Below, one piece after another: positions 52,238 to 59,834 of a stretch of DNA of 59,834 nt. Numbering within the stretch: position 1 is the stretch's first letter; every line of letters begins with the position of its first letter. The notes below the pieces were generated by a model. The model made no database searches, was not told where the DNA came from, and saw only the letters and a list, made by a program, of their open reading frames with translations. Both the position numbers and the translations under genes were made by a program. The DNA is from Candidatus Latescibacterota bacterium (GTDB lineage Bacteria; Latescibacterota; UBA2968): contig JAJEDY010000022.1 of the NCBI GenBank assembly GCA_022821275.1, forward strand, positions 1 through 59,834, written 5' to 3'.

Positions 52238-53371
52238 TTACCCCTGCCACCAGACCTTTCCATCTCGAACAGATGCGCGGCAAACCAATCGCTGCTCGCC
52301 CATCAAAACCTGCTGCGTCGCATCGGTCAGCTCAAATGTCCCCTTTTCCAATTCAAATACAGCGACATCGCCCGCAGCACCAACCCTTAGGTGTCCAAGA
52401 TCATCCTCTCGATCAATTACTTGCGCTGGTTCAATAGTTGATCGTTGAATCACTTCCCCAAGTGGCATACCCAAATTCAGAAACTTGGACATCGTCGTCG
52501 GCAAATCGTACACGGGACCGTCGATATTGTACGAATGGATATCGCTGCTGATGGTATCGGGAGGAAAACCATCTTCCATAGCTGCGCGCCCCACGTCGTA
52601 ACTAAAACTACCCAATCCATGGCCAATGTCAAAAATCACCCCGCGGTCGCGCGCATCCCATGCTTCAGAAATCACCTTTCCCTGGTCGTCGATAATAGAC
52701 GCTGGCTGTGTACCGTGAAAACAATGGGTCACAATATCGCCCGGGCGCAGAGGCTGAATCAGATTGCGCAAAGGCACATCGGCATTGCTGACATGAACCA
52801 TCAATGGTTTTTCGCACCGATTGGCAGCCTCCAGAGCAATTTGCAACAAATCGCGAATATCCGTATCACCACCCACGCCCTTGTACAAACGCACCTTAAC
52901 ACCCAGCGCTGTTTCCGGGTGATTCAAAACCGTCTGCGCGCATTCACTGGCCGATACATAGCCCTCATACACCATCTCGCCGCGCCGCCAGGGCAACCCG
53001 ACGCCCGACAAATTGACATAGGCCAAAATGCGCGTTGAAGACGGCTCCATGACATAGCGTTCCAATCCGCGATAATTGATCCATCCCGCCGTCCCCGTAT
53101 CAACGCTCGTTGTCACGCCCGTGCGCGGACACAAATCATCGGCTTCTATGCCAAAACTCGACACATCTTTGTACACATGGGTATGCAAATCGATCAGTCC
53201 CGGCGTCACGAGACACCCGCTTGCATCAATCGCGGAATCGGCCTGACCCAAATCGCGCCCAATAGCTGCCACCACGCCATCCTTCAACGCCACATCCCAT
53301 GCGCCCTGCACGCCATTGGCCGGGTCTATCACCGTGCCACCTGTTATCAACACATCGTATTGCTCAGCCAT
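52238..53371 (-). CDS. Amidohydrolase/deacetylase family metallohydrolase
   Basis: A 377-residue dihydroorotase-like amidohydrolase. Motifs: DVLITGGTVIDPANG, PGLIDLHTHVY (first two metal His), a carbamylated-Lys candidate in GVKVRLYKGVGG, MVHVSNAD, THCFHGT and SSDIHSY with the catalytic Asp. It is closest to the amidohydrolase/deacetylase metallohydrolases found beside N-acyl-amino acid and selenocysteine-type lyase genes. The ATG at 53371 has GAGGAG four bases upstream. It lies 8 bases downstream of an epimerase gene on the same strand. Confidence 0.9.
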   Translation of the reverse strand: MAEQYDVLITGGTVIDPANGVQGAWDVALKDGVVAAIGRDLGQADSAIDASGCLVTPGLIDLHTHVYKDVSSFGIEADDLCPRTGVTTSVDTGTAGWINYRGLERYVMEPSSTRILAYVNLSGVGLPWRRGEMVYEGYVSASECAQTVLNHPETALGVKVRLYKGVGGDTDIRDLLQIALEAANRCEKPLMVHVSNADVPLRNLIQPLRPGDIVTHCFHGTQPASIIDDQGKVISEAWDARDRGVIFDIGHGLGSFSYDVGRAAMEDGFPPDTISSDIHSYNIDGPVYDLPTTMSKFLNLGMPLGEVIQRSTIEPAQVIDREDDLGHLRVGAAGDVAVFELEKGTFELTDATQQVLMGEQRLVCRASVRDGKVWWQG

Positions 53372-53379
53372 ATCTCTCC

Positions 53380-54378
53380 TCACGATCGCTCTGCAATATA
53401 CGTTTCAGCATCGATTTTTCCCGCAACAATCAAATCGCGAAACAGCGCTACAGTTTCAGCCACGCCATCTGTCAGCGGCTTGTGCGCCACTGTGCCAATC
53501 GCAGCCTCTAATCCCCTCCCATCGACTTCCTGGGGAAATGGCAACTGGATATCCTCAAACGTAATCTTATCTGTCGCCTCGGGTGCTGCTCGATCAATCG
53601 CATCCTTCACATCTTGCATATCGGGAGCAAATCCACCCAAATTAAATGCCCCAGCACCCGCGTAATCAGCCCGTGCAGCTTGAATAAACGCACGCGCCGT
53701 ATCATCAGCATACTGAAAAACCGTGCGTCCGCCATAAGAAATATGATAGGGCAAGTTAGCCGCTGCTGCAAGCATGGCCGTCGTCGGCGTTGAAGTAATC
53801 CCCTGATCGCGCCCCACGCCATAGACCACATAGGGCCGAAAACCGATAGAAGATACCCCCTCGTCGAGCCAATACACATGTGCGGTCCCTTCATTCGCCT
53901 GTTTATACACACCGTAATGCGTATGGGGCATCAACGTGGAATCATCTCGCATCACAACGCCCGGCTCGTAATCTTCAGGCGCACCAAAAACAGCGACAGA
54001 ACTCGCATAGACCACTTTGCCAATGCGCTCCTGCCGGCGTTTCACAGCTTCAAAAACATTTGCAGTACCCACCACATTGACGCGCGCACCGAGCGGCGGA
54101 TCGGCTTTGCAAAACGGCACTTGAAGCCCGGCCAGATGAATGACATGCGTGATGCCATTGTCGTCCAACGCCCGTTCAAAAGCGGGCAAATCCGCAATAT
54201 CGCCAGCCACAAAATTTACCTGCGCCAGTTCGTCATCCGACAACAACAATCGCAACCGTCTTGGCTCTGTCGCCAGATCAAATACCGTGACCGGCACCCC
54301 TTCGCGCACGAGATTGTGTACAGTCCATGCGCCAATACACCCCAATGCACCCGTAATTAAAAAACGCTCGTCAGCCAT
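53380..54378 (-). CDS. NAD-dependent epimerase/dehydratase family protein
   Basis: A 332-residue extended short-chain dehydrogenase. N-terminal FLITGALGCIGAWTVHNL (GxxGxxG), VIHLAGLQVPF, VYASSVAVFG and YGVYKQANEGTAHVYW (YxxxK). It would act on a nucleotide sugar or related polyol. It is followed on the same strand by the amidohydrolase gene, so they are probably co-transcribed. The operon starts downstream of the terminator at 54391-54428. Confidence 0.9.
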   Translation of the reverse strand: MADERFLITGALGCIGAWTVHNLVREGVPVTVFDLATEPRRLRLLLSDDELAQVNFVAGDIADLPAFERALDDNGITHVIHLAGLQVPFCKADPPLGARVNVVGTANVFEAVKRRQERIGKVVYASSVAVFGAPEDYEPGVVMRDDSTLMPHTHYGVYKQANEGTAHVYWLDEGVSSIGFRPYVVYGVGRDQGITSTPTTAMLAAAANLPYHISYGGRTVFQYADDTARAFIQAARADYAGAGAFNLGGFAPDMQDVKDAIDRAAPEATDKITFEDIQLPFPQEVDGRGLEAAIGTVAHKPLTDGVAETVALFRDLIVAGKIDAETYIAERS

Positions 54379-54390
54379 AATTCCCTCTAA

Positions 54391-54428
54391 AAAAATCCGT
54401 TGGCATACACAATCACCAACGGATTTTT
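54391..54428 (-). terminator. Intrinsic terminator after the OPT-like gene
   Basis: A 13-bp stem (AAAAATCCGTTGG at 54391-54403, complement at 54416-54428) with a 12-base loop. The minus-strand arm ends in a run of T. It is nearly symmetric, so it may work in both directions, and it separates the OPT/FtsX-type genes from the epimerase operon. Confidence 0.9.
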
Positions 54429-54451
54429 GTCGTTAAAATAAACCTTCGCGA

Positions 54452-56896
54452 TTAGAACAACAAGACCGATACCGACTTCTGAATCATGGCAATAGACACC
54501 GATGCCATACCCACGAGAGCCATGCCCACGGAAAAGCCCACCGCCAGCACTGTCGCGTAAAGACGCCATTGTTTCTTGCCAAAACGATTCCAGAAATAGT
54601 AGCGGGCAATCAACGCACCGATGATCTGGGTGATCATCGTATGTGGAATACTGGTCAAACTTTGCACATAACCAAAAATGAGCAAAATGGGCAACCCAAA
54701 CACAGACAATACAAAAAAGAACACAAGCCCAACAGCAAATCCAGTGCCAATAACCCAGGGTTTCAGAGCCTCGAACAAAATGGGCTGATCATCTGACGAC
54801 TGCAAAAATGCCCCGTCAAAAGAAGGCACCTGGTCGATCTCATATTGATAGAACAGCTCGCGATCTTGCGGATCCATCGCCCTGGAAATGACCATTTCCG
54901 GATTTGGCGTATTCATGTGCGCGCCACTGTCCGCACTGCGTATTTCTGGCGCAGAAGGCAACCCCTGTGCCAGAGCATCGGAAATATCGGGCGGACCGCG
55001 ACTCATAGTTGCGGGCGGGTATGGCGGAGGCTGTGTCTCATCGTAATTGGTATAAAAATAAGCGGTACTCGACCACGGCCCATACCTGCGCTCTTCAGCA
55101 GGTACGCCATCTGGATCATCGGGCGTAGCCCGCACCCGCCAGTACCACCACGCATTATTCGACAAATTGGCCGGCGTCCACGTCACCGTGCCCTCTTGAG
55201 AATAGTCAACTTCGCCGCGCATGGTGCTGGTAATCCACACACACCGCTGAAGGGCGCGCAACGGCCAGAACAATTGCACATAGGGATATGCATCGGAAGG
55301 AATGGGCGCGAGTTTCCAGATATACGACCAGTACATAAAACTGGTTAGAAAAACCAGCGGCACCATAAAAATTTCGGCTCTCAGAATACTCCTGAAGTTG
55401 GTACCCGTCAACTCAATTTCCCGGAAGCGCTGCGCTGCCGCGCCATAGTTGTCCAGGCCAAAATCTACAAACCAGATATGAATACCCCTGAAACCACTCA
55501 GGAAAATGGTAGCTTCCTTAATGTACGGAATGCTCACATTTTGCCCCACCATACCGTCTAAGCGGGCATTCACAAATGAAATGAGGGGCGTGTACACAAA
55601 TGCAAAAATAAAGAAAAACACCAGCAGAGTTGTGGTTACCAACTGAGGAAATAAAATTTTTGACAGAACAATGGTGTACAAACTCGCCAGGCAAAACAGT
55701 ACCACACAGAACCAGATCTTAAAATCTCCCCGTCCGGGCGGCGTCTCCCAGGACCCCTTCTCGGTCTTTTCAATCCGCGCGGTTCGCACCCCCCGCCACA
55801 CCTGATAAAATCCAATGACAGTAATGGCAAATGTAATGCCAATACCAAAGCTCATCCAGAAGTCAATACCCGTCACAAAGTGCGTCTGGATGGTGTCCAT
55901 TCCCATAAACCAGTGGGGCATATATCCATACTTGTGTAAAAGTGGACTTGCAATTGTATGGATGACCACCCCGACGAAGGACCCTATCACCGCCCAAAAA
56001 GGAGCGAGAAAACCCGTAAAAATGGGTCCCAGATGCAGGGTGAAACCCAGAGGCGTTGCGGGTAAAAAATATCCCGTATATTGCGTGAAATCGACCCAGG
56101 GAATTGGAATAAGCTGCACGGGCTGTTCCATAAACGCACCCGTAATAGCCGGCACAGCTACATAAACCATTCCCCACACCACGCCGATCACCGCGCCAAT
56201 AGAAAACATGCGCCAGCGCCACGTAATATCCCCGCTGCTTTCCTCGGCCAATGCCATGGCCCCATGCGCGTTGATGGGTGCAAACGGAAATGGCAGATTC
56301 TCGTAATCGGACGTAATGCGGAACAATACATAACTGGCGGTAAACCAGGCAATACGCCCCATAATCGTGCCCAGCACCAGAAATGCAATGGGCCAGAACC
56401 AATCGGCGTGTAAAAACGTGCGCTCGATCAGCGCCTCGGAATTTGCCGGAGGCGCCCACCACCACAATTCGCCCAATGCCTTCTGTATGCCAAATTGCAC
56501 GGCTGCGGGCGACTGCACAAAATACTGATGCCACAACAAACCTTCAAAGGCATTGGACTCCCGATTGACCAGCGAACTCGTCACGTAATAAAGCAGATAG
56601 ACTTCCTGGCGCTTGAGTATCGTAAACGAGCGCTTCGCAAGTTCTATGAACAAAATAATCGTGACCCATTGCGCCGCTGCACCGATCGAGCCACCGATCA
56701 TCAGATCCAGATAAATATTGCCGGGAACCATCACAATCGACACGAACAACGCGCCCACAATGGTCTTGCTATTGAACCCATGGACAAATTCGTCTGGCTC
56801 GTCGAGCAGATCGCGATACTCTTCAATCTCCTCAAATTGCGTATTTTTCTTTGGTTCTTTGTCTTTGTTGCGCCTTAAAAGATTGCCTAAAGCCAT
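54452..56896 (-). CDS. OPT/DUF6785-like membrane transporter with an extracytoplasmic Fn3-like insert
   Basis: An 814-residue polytopic membrane protein with about 14 TM helices. Segments such as LPFPFAPINAHGAMALAEES and PTWFMGMD-like (MPHWFMGMDTIQTHF) resemble OPT/DUF6785 proteins. Between helices at about residues 560-625 there is a beta-sandwich-like insert: VTWTPANLSNNAWWYWRVRATPDDPDG then GPWSSTAYFYTNYD, which has the WRVRA/GPWS pattern of fibronectin type III repeats. Substrate unknown; peptides or metal chelates are moved by OPT proteins. It lies 24 bases downstream of the FtsX-like gene and ends at a strong terminator. Confidence 0.8.
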   Translation of the reverse strand: MALGNLLRRNKDKEPKKNTQFEEIEEYRDLLDEPDEFVHGFNSKTIVGALFVSIVMVPGNIYLDLMIGGSIGAAAQWVTIILFIELAKRSFTILKRQEVYLLYYVTSSLVNRESNAFEGLLWHQYFVQSPAAVQFGIQKALGELWWWAPPANSEALIERTFLHADWFWPIAFLVLGTIMGRIAWFTASYVLFRITSDYENLPFPFAPINAHGAMALAEESSGDITWRWRMFSIGAVIGVVWGMVYVAVPAITGAFMEQPVQLIPIPWVDFTQYTGYFLPATPLGFTLHLGPIFTGFLAPFWAVIGSFVGVVIHTIASPLLHKYGYMPHWFMGMDTIQTHFVTGIDFWMSFGIGITFAITVIGFYQVWRGVRTARIEKTEKGSWETPPGRGDFKIWFCVVLFCLASLYTIVLSKILFPQLVTTTLLVFFFIFAFVYTPLISFVNARLDGMVGQNVSIPYIKEATIFLSGFRGIHIWFVDFGLDNYGAAAQRFREIELTGTNFRSILRAEIFMVPLVFLTSFMYWSYIWKLAPIPSDAYPYVQLFWPLRALQRCVWITSTMRGEVDYSQEGTVTWTPANLSNNAWWYWRVRATPDDPDGVPAEERRYGPWSSTAYFYTNYDETQPPPYPPATMSRGPPDISDALAQGLPSAPEIRSADSGAHMNTPNPEMVISRAMDPQDRELFYQYEIDQVPSFDGAFLQSSDDQPILFEALKPWVIGTGFAVGLVFFFVLSVFGLPILLIFGYVQSLTSIPHTMITQIIGALIARYYFWNRFGKKQWRLYATVLAVGFSVGMALVGMASVSIAMIQKSVSVLLF

Positions 56897-56920
56897 AAAT
56901 TTTCCCGTATCATAATACGA

Positions 56921-59834
56921 CTATGCGTTGGCCGTAGCTGGGGGAGCAGAGAGCAATTCTCGCCCTTTTTCCGTGTATTTGTCGCGATTGGTTGGATCAA
57001 CCGTTCGCCAAATCAAAAACTGTTTTCGCAACGCATTCATAAAGCCCTGATTGACCCGCCGCCACGATGCCGCATCGCCCGAAAGCCGATCTATTGTCAA
57101 CGTCATGGCAAAAATATTGTGCTCACCCGTTGGCACGGCTTCAAAATGCACCTGTTGGCTCACGCCCAAATCATAAGGCGCCAACCATATCGTCGTATCA
57201 ATCGTATATCCCGAGCCGGTTGCTGCTTCAACCGAACCAAACCGCGCACCATCTGTATAAAATGCCCCCATGGACTCGCCCATGTGGGACTCAAAATAAT
57301 CCACCAAAAACACCGACAGCCCAAACACATCCTTGCCACCCACAGTAAATGGAAACTCAAAATGCCAGTGATCGCCATCTGGATCGGGCAATTTCCAGCG
57401 GCGCGTCACATCAGGCACGGCCATCATTGACGCCTGACGCGCGGGATAGAGCGATGACAGCAAAACCACCACCATCACCAGTGCCGAAGAAATCACCGTT
57501 GACAATGCCGAATAATTCACATTAAGCCCTTGCAACCACTCCTGCCACAACAAAATTTTAATCACGCCTTGACCGAGCAAATACCCCGACACAGTTCCCA
57601 ATACGGCATAAACACACGCCTCGGCAATAAACAAAAAGGCGATGTGTACAGGCGCCAACCCCACAGCAGAATAAATACTGATCTCGCGGAAACGCTCGTA
57701 CACCGACCCCATCATCGTATTCAGCACAATCAGCGCAGCCACCAGAATGGGAACGAACAAATTGGCGAGGCCGGGCAATGGTCCCCACCCCAGCGAACTG
57801 TAAATGGACACATGGATTTTGCCATCTTCTCCGGGAATACCCGCGTACACCACGACCGACAACCGCGACACGTATTCTTTGACCTGTTCTTCGACGTCCA
57901 CGCCTTCGTGCAAACGAATTGCCACAGATTGTAGCGGACTGCCCACTTCTCGCAATATCCTATAGGGAATAATGGCAATATTATCGGGATCAATATGCTC
58001 GAATGGCATGTTCTCGAGTTGGGGCTGTTCCAAACCCTGTTTTTCGCGATTCTCCTGCTGGGTCATCTGGGAGATGATTTCATCATCCGTCAGCTTAAAA
58101 TCTGCCGGGCTCAAAATCTCGCCATCCAGATCCGGGTGATTGCGCATCTTTTCCGCATCGATCAACCCCACGACTTTCAATTGCTTGCCAAATAAGCGCA
58201 CGCTCTTTTTGCCGACATCTTCGGGACCTACCTCGAGCAATTCAGCCATTTTACCGGGCAAAATACACGCAAATTCGCCCTCGTTAAACCACCGCCCCTG
58301 GGTCAATAGCGTATCTATTCTCGTCACCGCAGGCTCATTGATCGACAGCCCCAATATACCCAGAACCTTGGTCGATTTATCCACCGTTTCAATAGGCGTC
58401 TTTTTCAAGTCTCGCGTCACATACCAACTGCGAGGCGCAATCTCACCCTGATCAAAAAAATTGATGCGGGCATAATCATAAGCCGTATCCTCCAGCGGTC
58501 CCCAAAACTGGCTGCGGATCAACAGCCCGGGATACTTGCCTTCGGTGTCCAGCGGAAGTTGATGAAAATCGAGTGTCGTTTTGATAGACGTAAAGGACAA
58601 CACCGTAAATGTCAACAAGACCAGAGTCGCAAACGTCAGGCCAGTGCGCATTTTGCGCTTTTTCATGTTGGCAATACCCAACTGAAATGCCGCCACCGAG
58701 GCACTTATCCGCCCCACATCGGTGTCGTGTAACAACACCTCTTCTGTGCGCAGTTGTCGAATATTGTCGTGAAACCGCCCCGACACAATGGAAATCACAA
58801 AAATCGCCAGTGCCAAAATCACAAAAGCCAGTAATATCACAAACGGATTGGAGAGATCAAAAGCGGGATGCACCTGCGAGAGAACGATCCAGATCACCAT
58901 AAAAACCGCGCCAAAACCGCCGATTTGCACCCGAATATCGGAAAATGTAAAAAGCAATCTCTCGATAAAAAACGCGCACGGAATGACCAGTATCATAAAG
59001 AAAATCACGCCGCGAATCACATCGTTTTGGGTTGATTTCACGTCCGGATAGGCGCGAGATTCGAGGCCCATGCCCGCGCGGGTGTGTTTGACAAACAAAT
59101 CCCATTTCTTGTCTTGCATCGCTTCTTCGGCCAGATCCAGATGGTATTTGGCCTGTTCGTGCAAATTGGTCATCCGCTGGTTCTCAATCGAATACTTCGC
59201 CAATTCGCGCATCCGCGCCTCATTCAGCGTCCACATATCTTTTGCGGCCTGGAATGAAGAGCGAACAAACGCCCCTCCGTGTTGCAAAATCTGAAATCCT
59301 TCGCCGCGCGCGGCTTCTACGCTTTCCGCGCTCTTTGAGTTCAACAACAAATAGCGCACGCCAATCTCTCGCTCCCGCATCACAATTTTGACCCGTTCGC
59401 CCGGTGTTGTAAAAATGGTCCCCACCGGTTCTTCTGGACCAAAGCCAATGGCATAGCCGTATTCCTGCGGCGCAGTATTGCCGGGGCCGAGCACGCTGAT
59501 GCTCGACAATTTGGTGAGATAACGCGGATCGACGGTATCGTAAAAGTCCGTTGCAATACACGGGAACAAAATACGCCTGCGCTTGGATATCCACCAGTCC
59601 ATATCAAACTCGCCCCGGTATATGCGCGCCTGGCGTCCGTGATTGGGCGCGTACGTAATTTCGCCGCTTTCTGGATCCATATAAAAAGCTTTCACATCCA
59701 CGCGGCGCTCGGCAATGCCCGGCATGTAAAATTCGCCATTTTCGTCGGCAATATCGTAATAGACACGACGCACGCCTTTGATCGATTTGTCATTCCCCAT
59801 TCGCAACGAAGCCACTGCACCGGGACGGGCGCGA
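56921..59834 (-). CDS. FtsX-like permease (MacB-type), N-terminus beyond window
   Basis: At least 970 residues; the frame runs open past 59815 to the window edge, so the true start is not seen. The first visible part is a beta-rich segment like carboxypeptidase-regulatory repeats (RVYYDIADENGEFYMPGIAERRVDVKAFYMDPESG). Helices follow around residues 275-360. An FtsX-like core then begins with KMRTGLTFATLVLLTFTVLSFTS and ends with LFVPILVAALIVLNTMMGSVYERFREISIYSAVGL, the classical family signature. A long loop between them would be periplasmic. A partner ATPase should lie outside the window or elsewhere. It is joined to the OPT-like gene and shares its terminator. Confidence 0.85.
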   Translation of the reverse strand, partial: RARPGAVASLRMGNDKSIKGVRRVYYDIADENGEFYMPGIAERRVDVKAFYMDPESGEITYAPNHGRQARIYRGEFDMDWWISKRRRILFPCIATDFYDTVDPRYLTKLSSISVLGPGNTAPQEYGYAIGFGPEEPVGTIFTTPGERVKIVMREREIGVRYLLLNSKSAESVEAARGEGFQILQHGGAFVRSSFQAAKDMWTLNEARMRELAKYSIENQRMTNLHEQAKYHLDLAEEAMQDKKWDLFVKHTRAGMGLESRAYPDVKSTQNDVIRGVIFFMILVIPCAFFIERLLFTFSDIRVQIGGFGAVFMVIWIVLSQVHPAFDLSNPFVILLAFVILALAIFVISIVSGRFHDNIRQLRTEEVLLHDTDVGRISASVAAFQLGIANMKKRKMRTGLTFATLVLLTFTVLSFTSIKTTLDFHQLPLDTEGKYPGLLIRSQFWGPLEDTAYDYARINFFDQGEIAPRSWYVTRDLKKTPIETVDKSTKVLGILGLSINEPAVTRIDTLLTQGRWFNEGEFACILPGKMAELLEVGPEDVGKKSVRLFGKQLKVVGLIDAEKMRNHPDLDGEILSPADFKLTDDEIISQMTQQENREKQGLEQPQLENMPFEHIDPDNIAIIPYRILREVGSPLQSVAIRLHEGVDVEEQVKEYVSRLSVVVYAGIPGEDGKIHVSIYSSLGWGPLPGLANLFVPILVAALIVLNTMMGSVYERFREISIYSAVGLAPVHIAFLFIAEACVYAVLGTVSGYLLGQGVIKILLWQEWLQGLNVNYSALSTVISSALVMVVVLLSSLYPARQASMMAVPDVTRRWKLPDPDGDHWHFEFPFTVGGKDVFGLSVFLVDYFESHMGESMGAFYTDGARFGSVEAATGSGYTIDTTIWLAPYDLGVSQQVHFEAVPTGEHNIFAMTLTIDRLSGDAASWRRVNQGFMNALRKQFLIWRTVDPTNRDKYTEKGRELLSAPPATANA

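Overview
The window looks like chromosomal DNA from an uncultured Gram-negative bacterium. Support for this includes a GWxTD-domain TPR protein, lipoproteins with lipoboxes, a Tat-exported molybdoenzyme and futalosine-type menaquinone genes. There are also many accessory catabolic genes (two phytanoyl-CoA-dioxygenase-like enzymes, Gfo/Idh/MocA, heparinase II/III-like, amidohydrolase, PHP, Abhydrolase_10) and OPT- and FtsX-type membrane proteins. This mix is reminiscent of Latescibacterota/Poribacteria-like lineages, but there is no rRNA, tRNA or ribosomal protein gene here to prove it. Base composition is near balanced, with more A+T-rich stretches at 1-6.9 kb and around 37-40 kb.

Layout. (1) 1-6813, all minus strand: HlyD-like adaptor, ABC exporter interrupted by one in-frame TAG, small zinc-ribbon membrane protein, a 141-residue hydrophobic Gly-rich protein, CPBP membrane protease, second zinc-ribbon protein, DUF2059 protein and a cytoplasmic subtilase running off the edge. 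I read this as a candidate peptide or small-protein maturation and export system. (2) 7-11 kb: GWxTD protein behind a G-free tandem repeat, a sigma-70 factor with a clear terminator, and a Phd/PIN toxin-antitoxin pair with an operator. (3) 11-15.3 kb: nitroreductase, then DsrM-like, DsrK-like, cysteine desulfurase and DsrC genes, with no DsrAB in view. (4) 15.3-24.6 kb, minus strand: GarR-like reductase, MauE/thioredoxin fusion, MqnD, MqnB, phosphoesterase, PhyH, Gfo/Idh and heparinase-like genes. (5) 24.6-29.9 kb: antitoxin/PIN pair, MFS transporter, a probable selenocysteine-containing peroxiredoxin-like protein with a bSECIS-like hairpin, an N6-adenine methylase and a TlpA-like lipoprotein.

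(6) 30.2-34.6 kb, plus strand: glycosyltransferase, radical SAM/SPASM enzyme, glycosyltransferase and P1 peptidase in tight array. (7) 34.6-40.1 kb: DUF6174 lipoprotein, sodium:solute symporter, a small antitoxin-like protein overlapping a PD-(D/E)XK nuclease-like gene, a broken small gene, a DUF2281 protein and a solo TnpB element with matching terminal hairpins. (8) 40.2-49.3 kb, mainly minus: LarB, epimerase/DusB, PhyH, a DapF homologue with both catalytic Cys replaced by Ser, a Tat molybdoenzyme, several antitoxin/toxin genes, a chimeric HTH gene, a methyltransferase pseudogene and an MDR dehydrogenase. (9) 49.3-59.8 kb, minus: Abhydrolase_10, PHP, amidohydrolase, epimerase, a strong terminator, then OPT-like and FtsX-like membrane proteins, the last truncated by the window.

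Working links. MqnB/MqnD would supply menaquinone, which a DsrM/DsrK pair could use to change the redox state of DsrC, while the adjacent cysteine desulfurase could load it with sulfur (inference). The most striking signals are the in-frame TGA at the peroxidatic position of the peroxiredoxin-like gene, the export cluster at the left edge, the DsrMK-desulfurase-DsrC block and the Cys-less DapF homologue.
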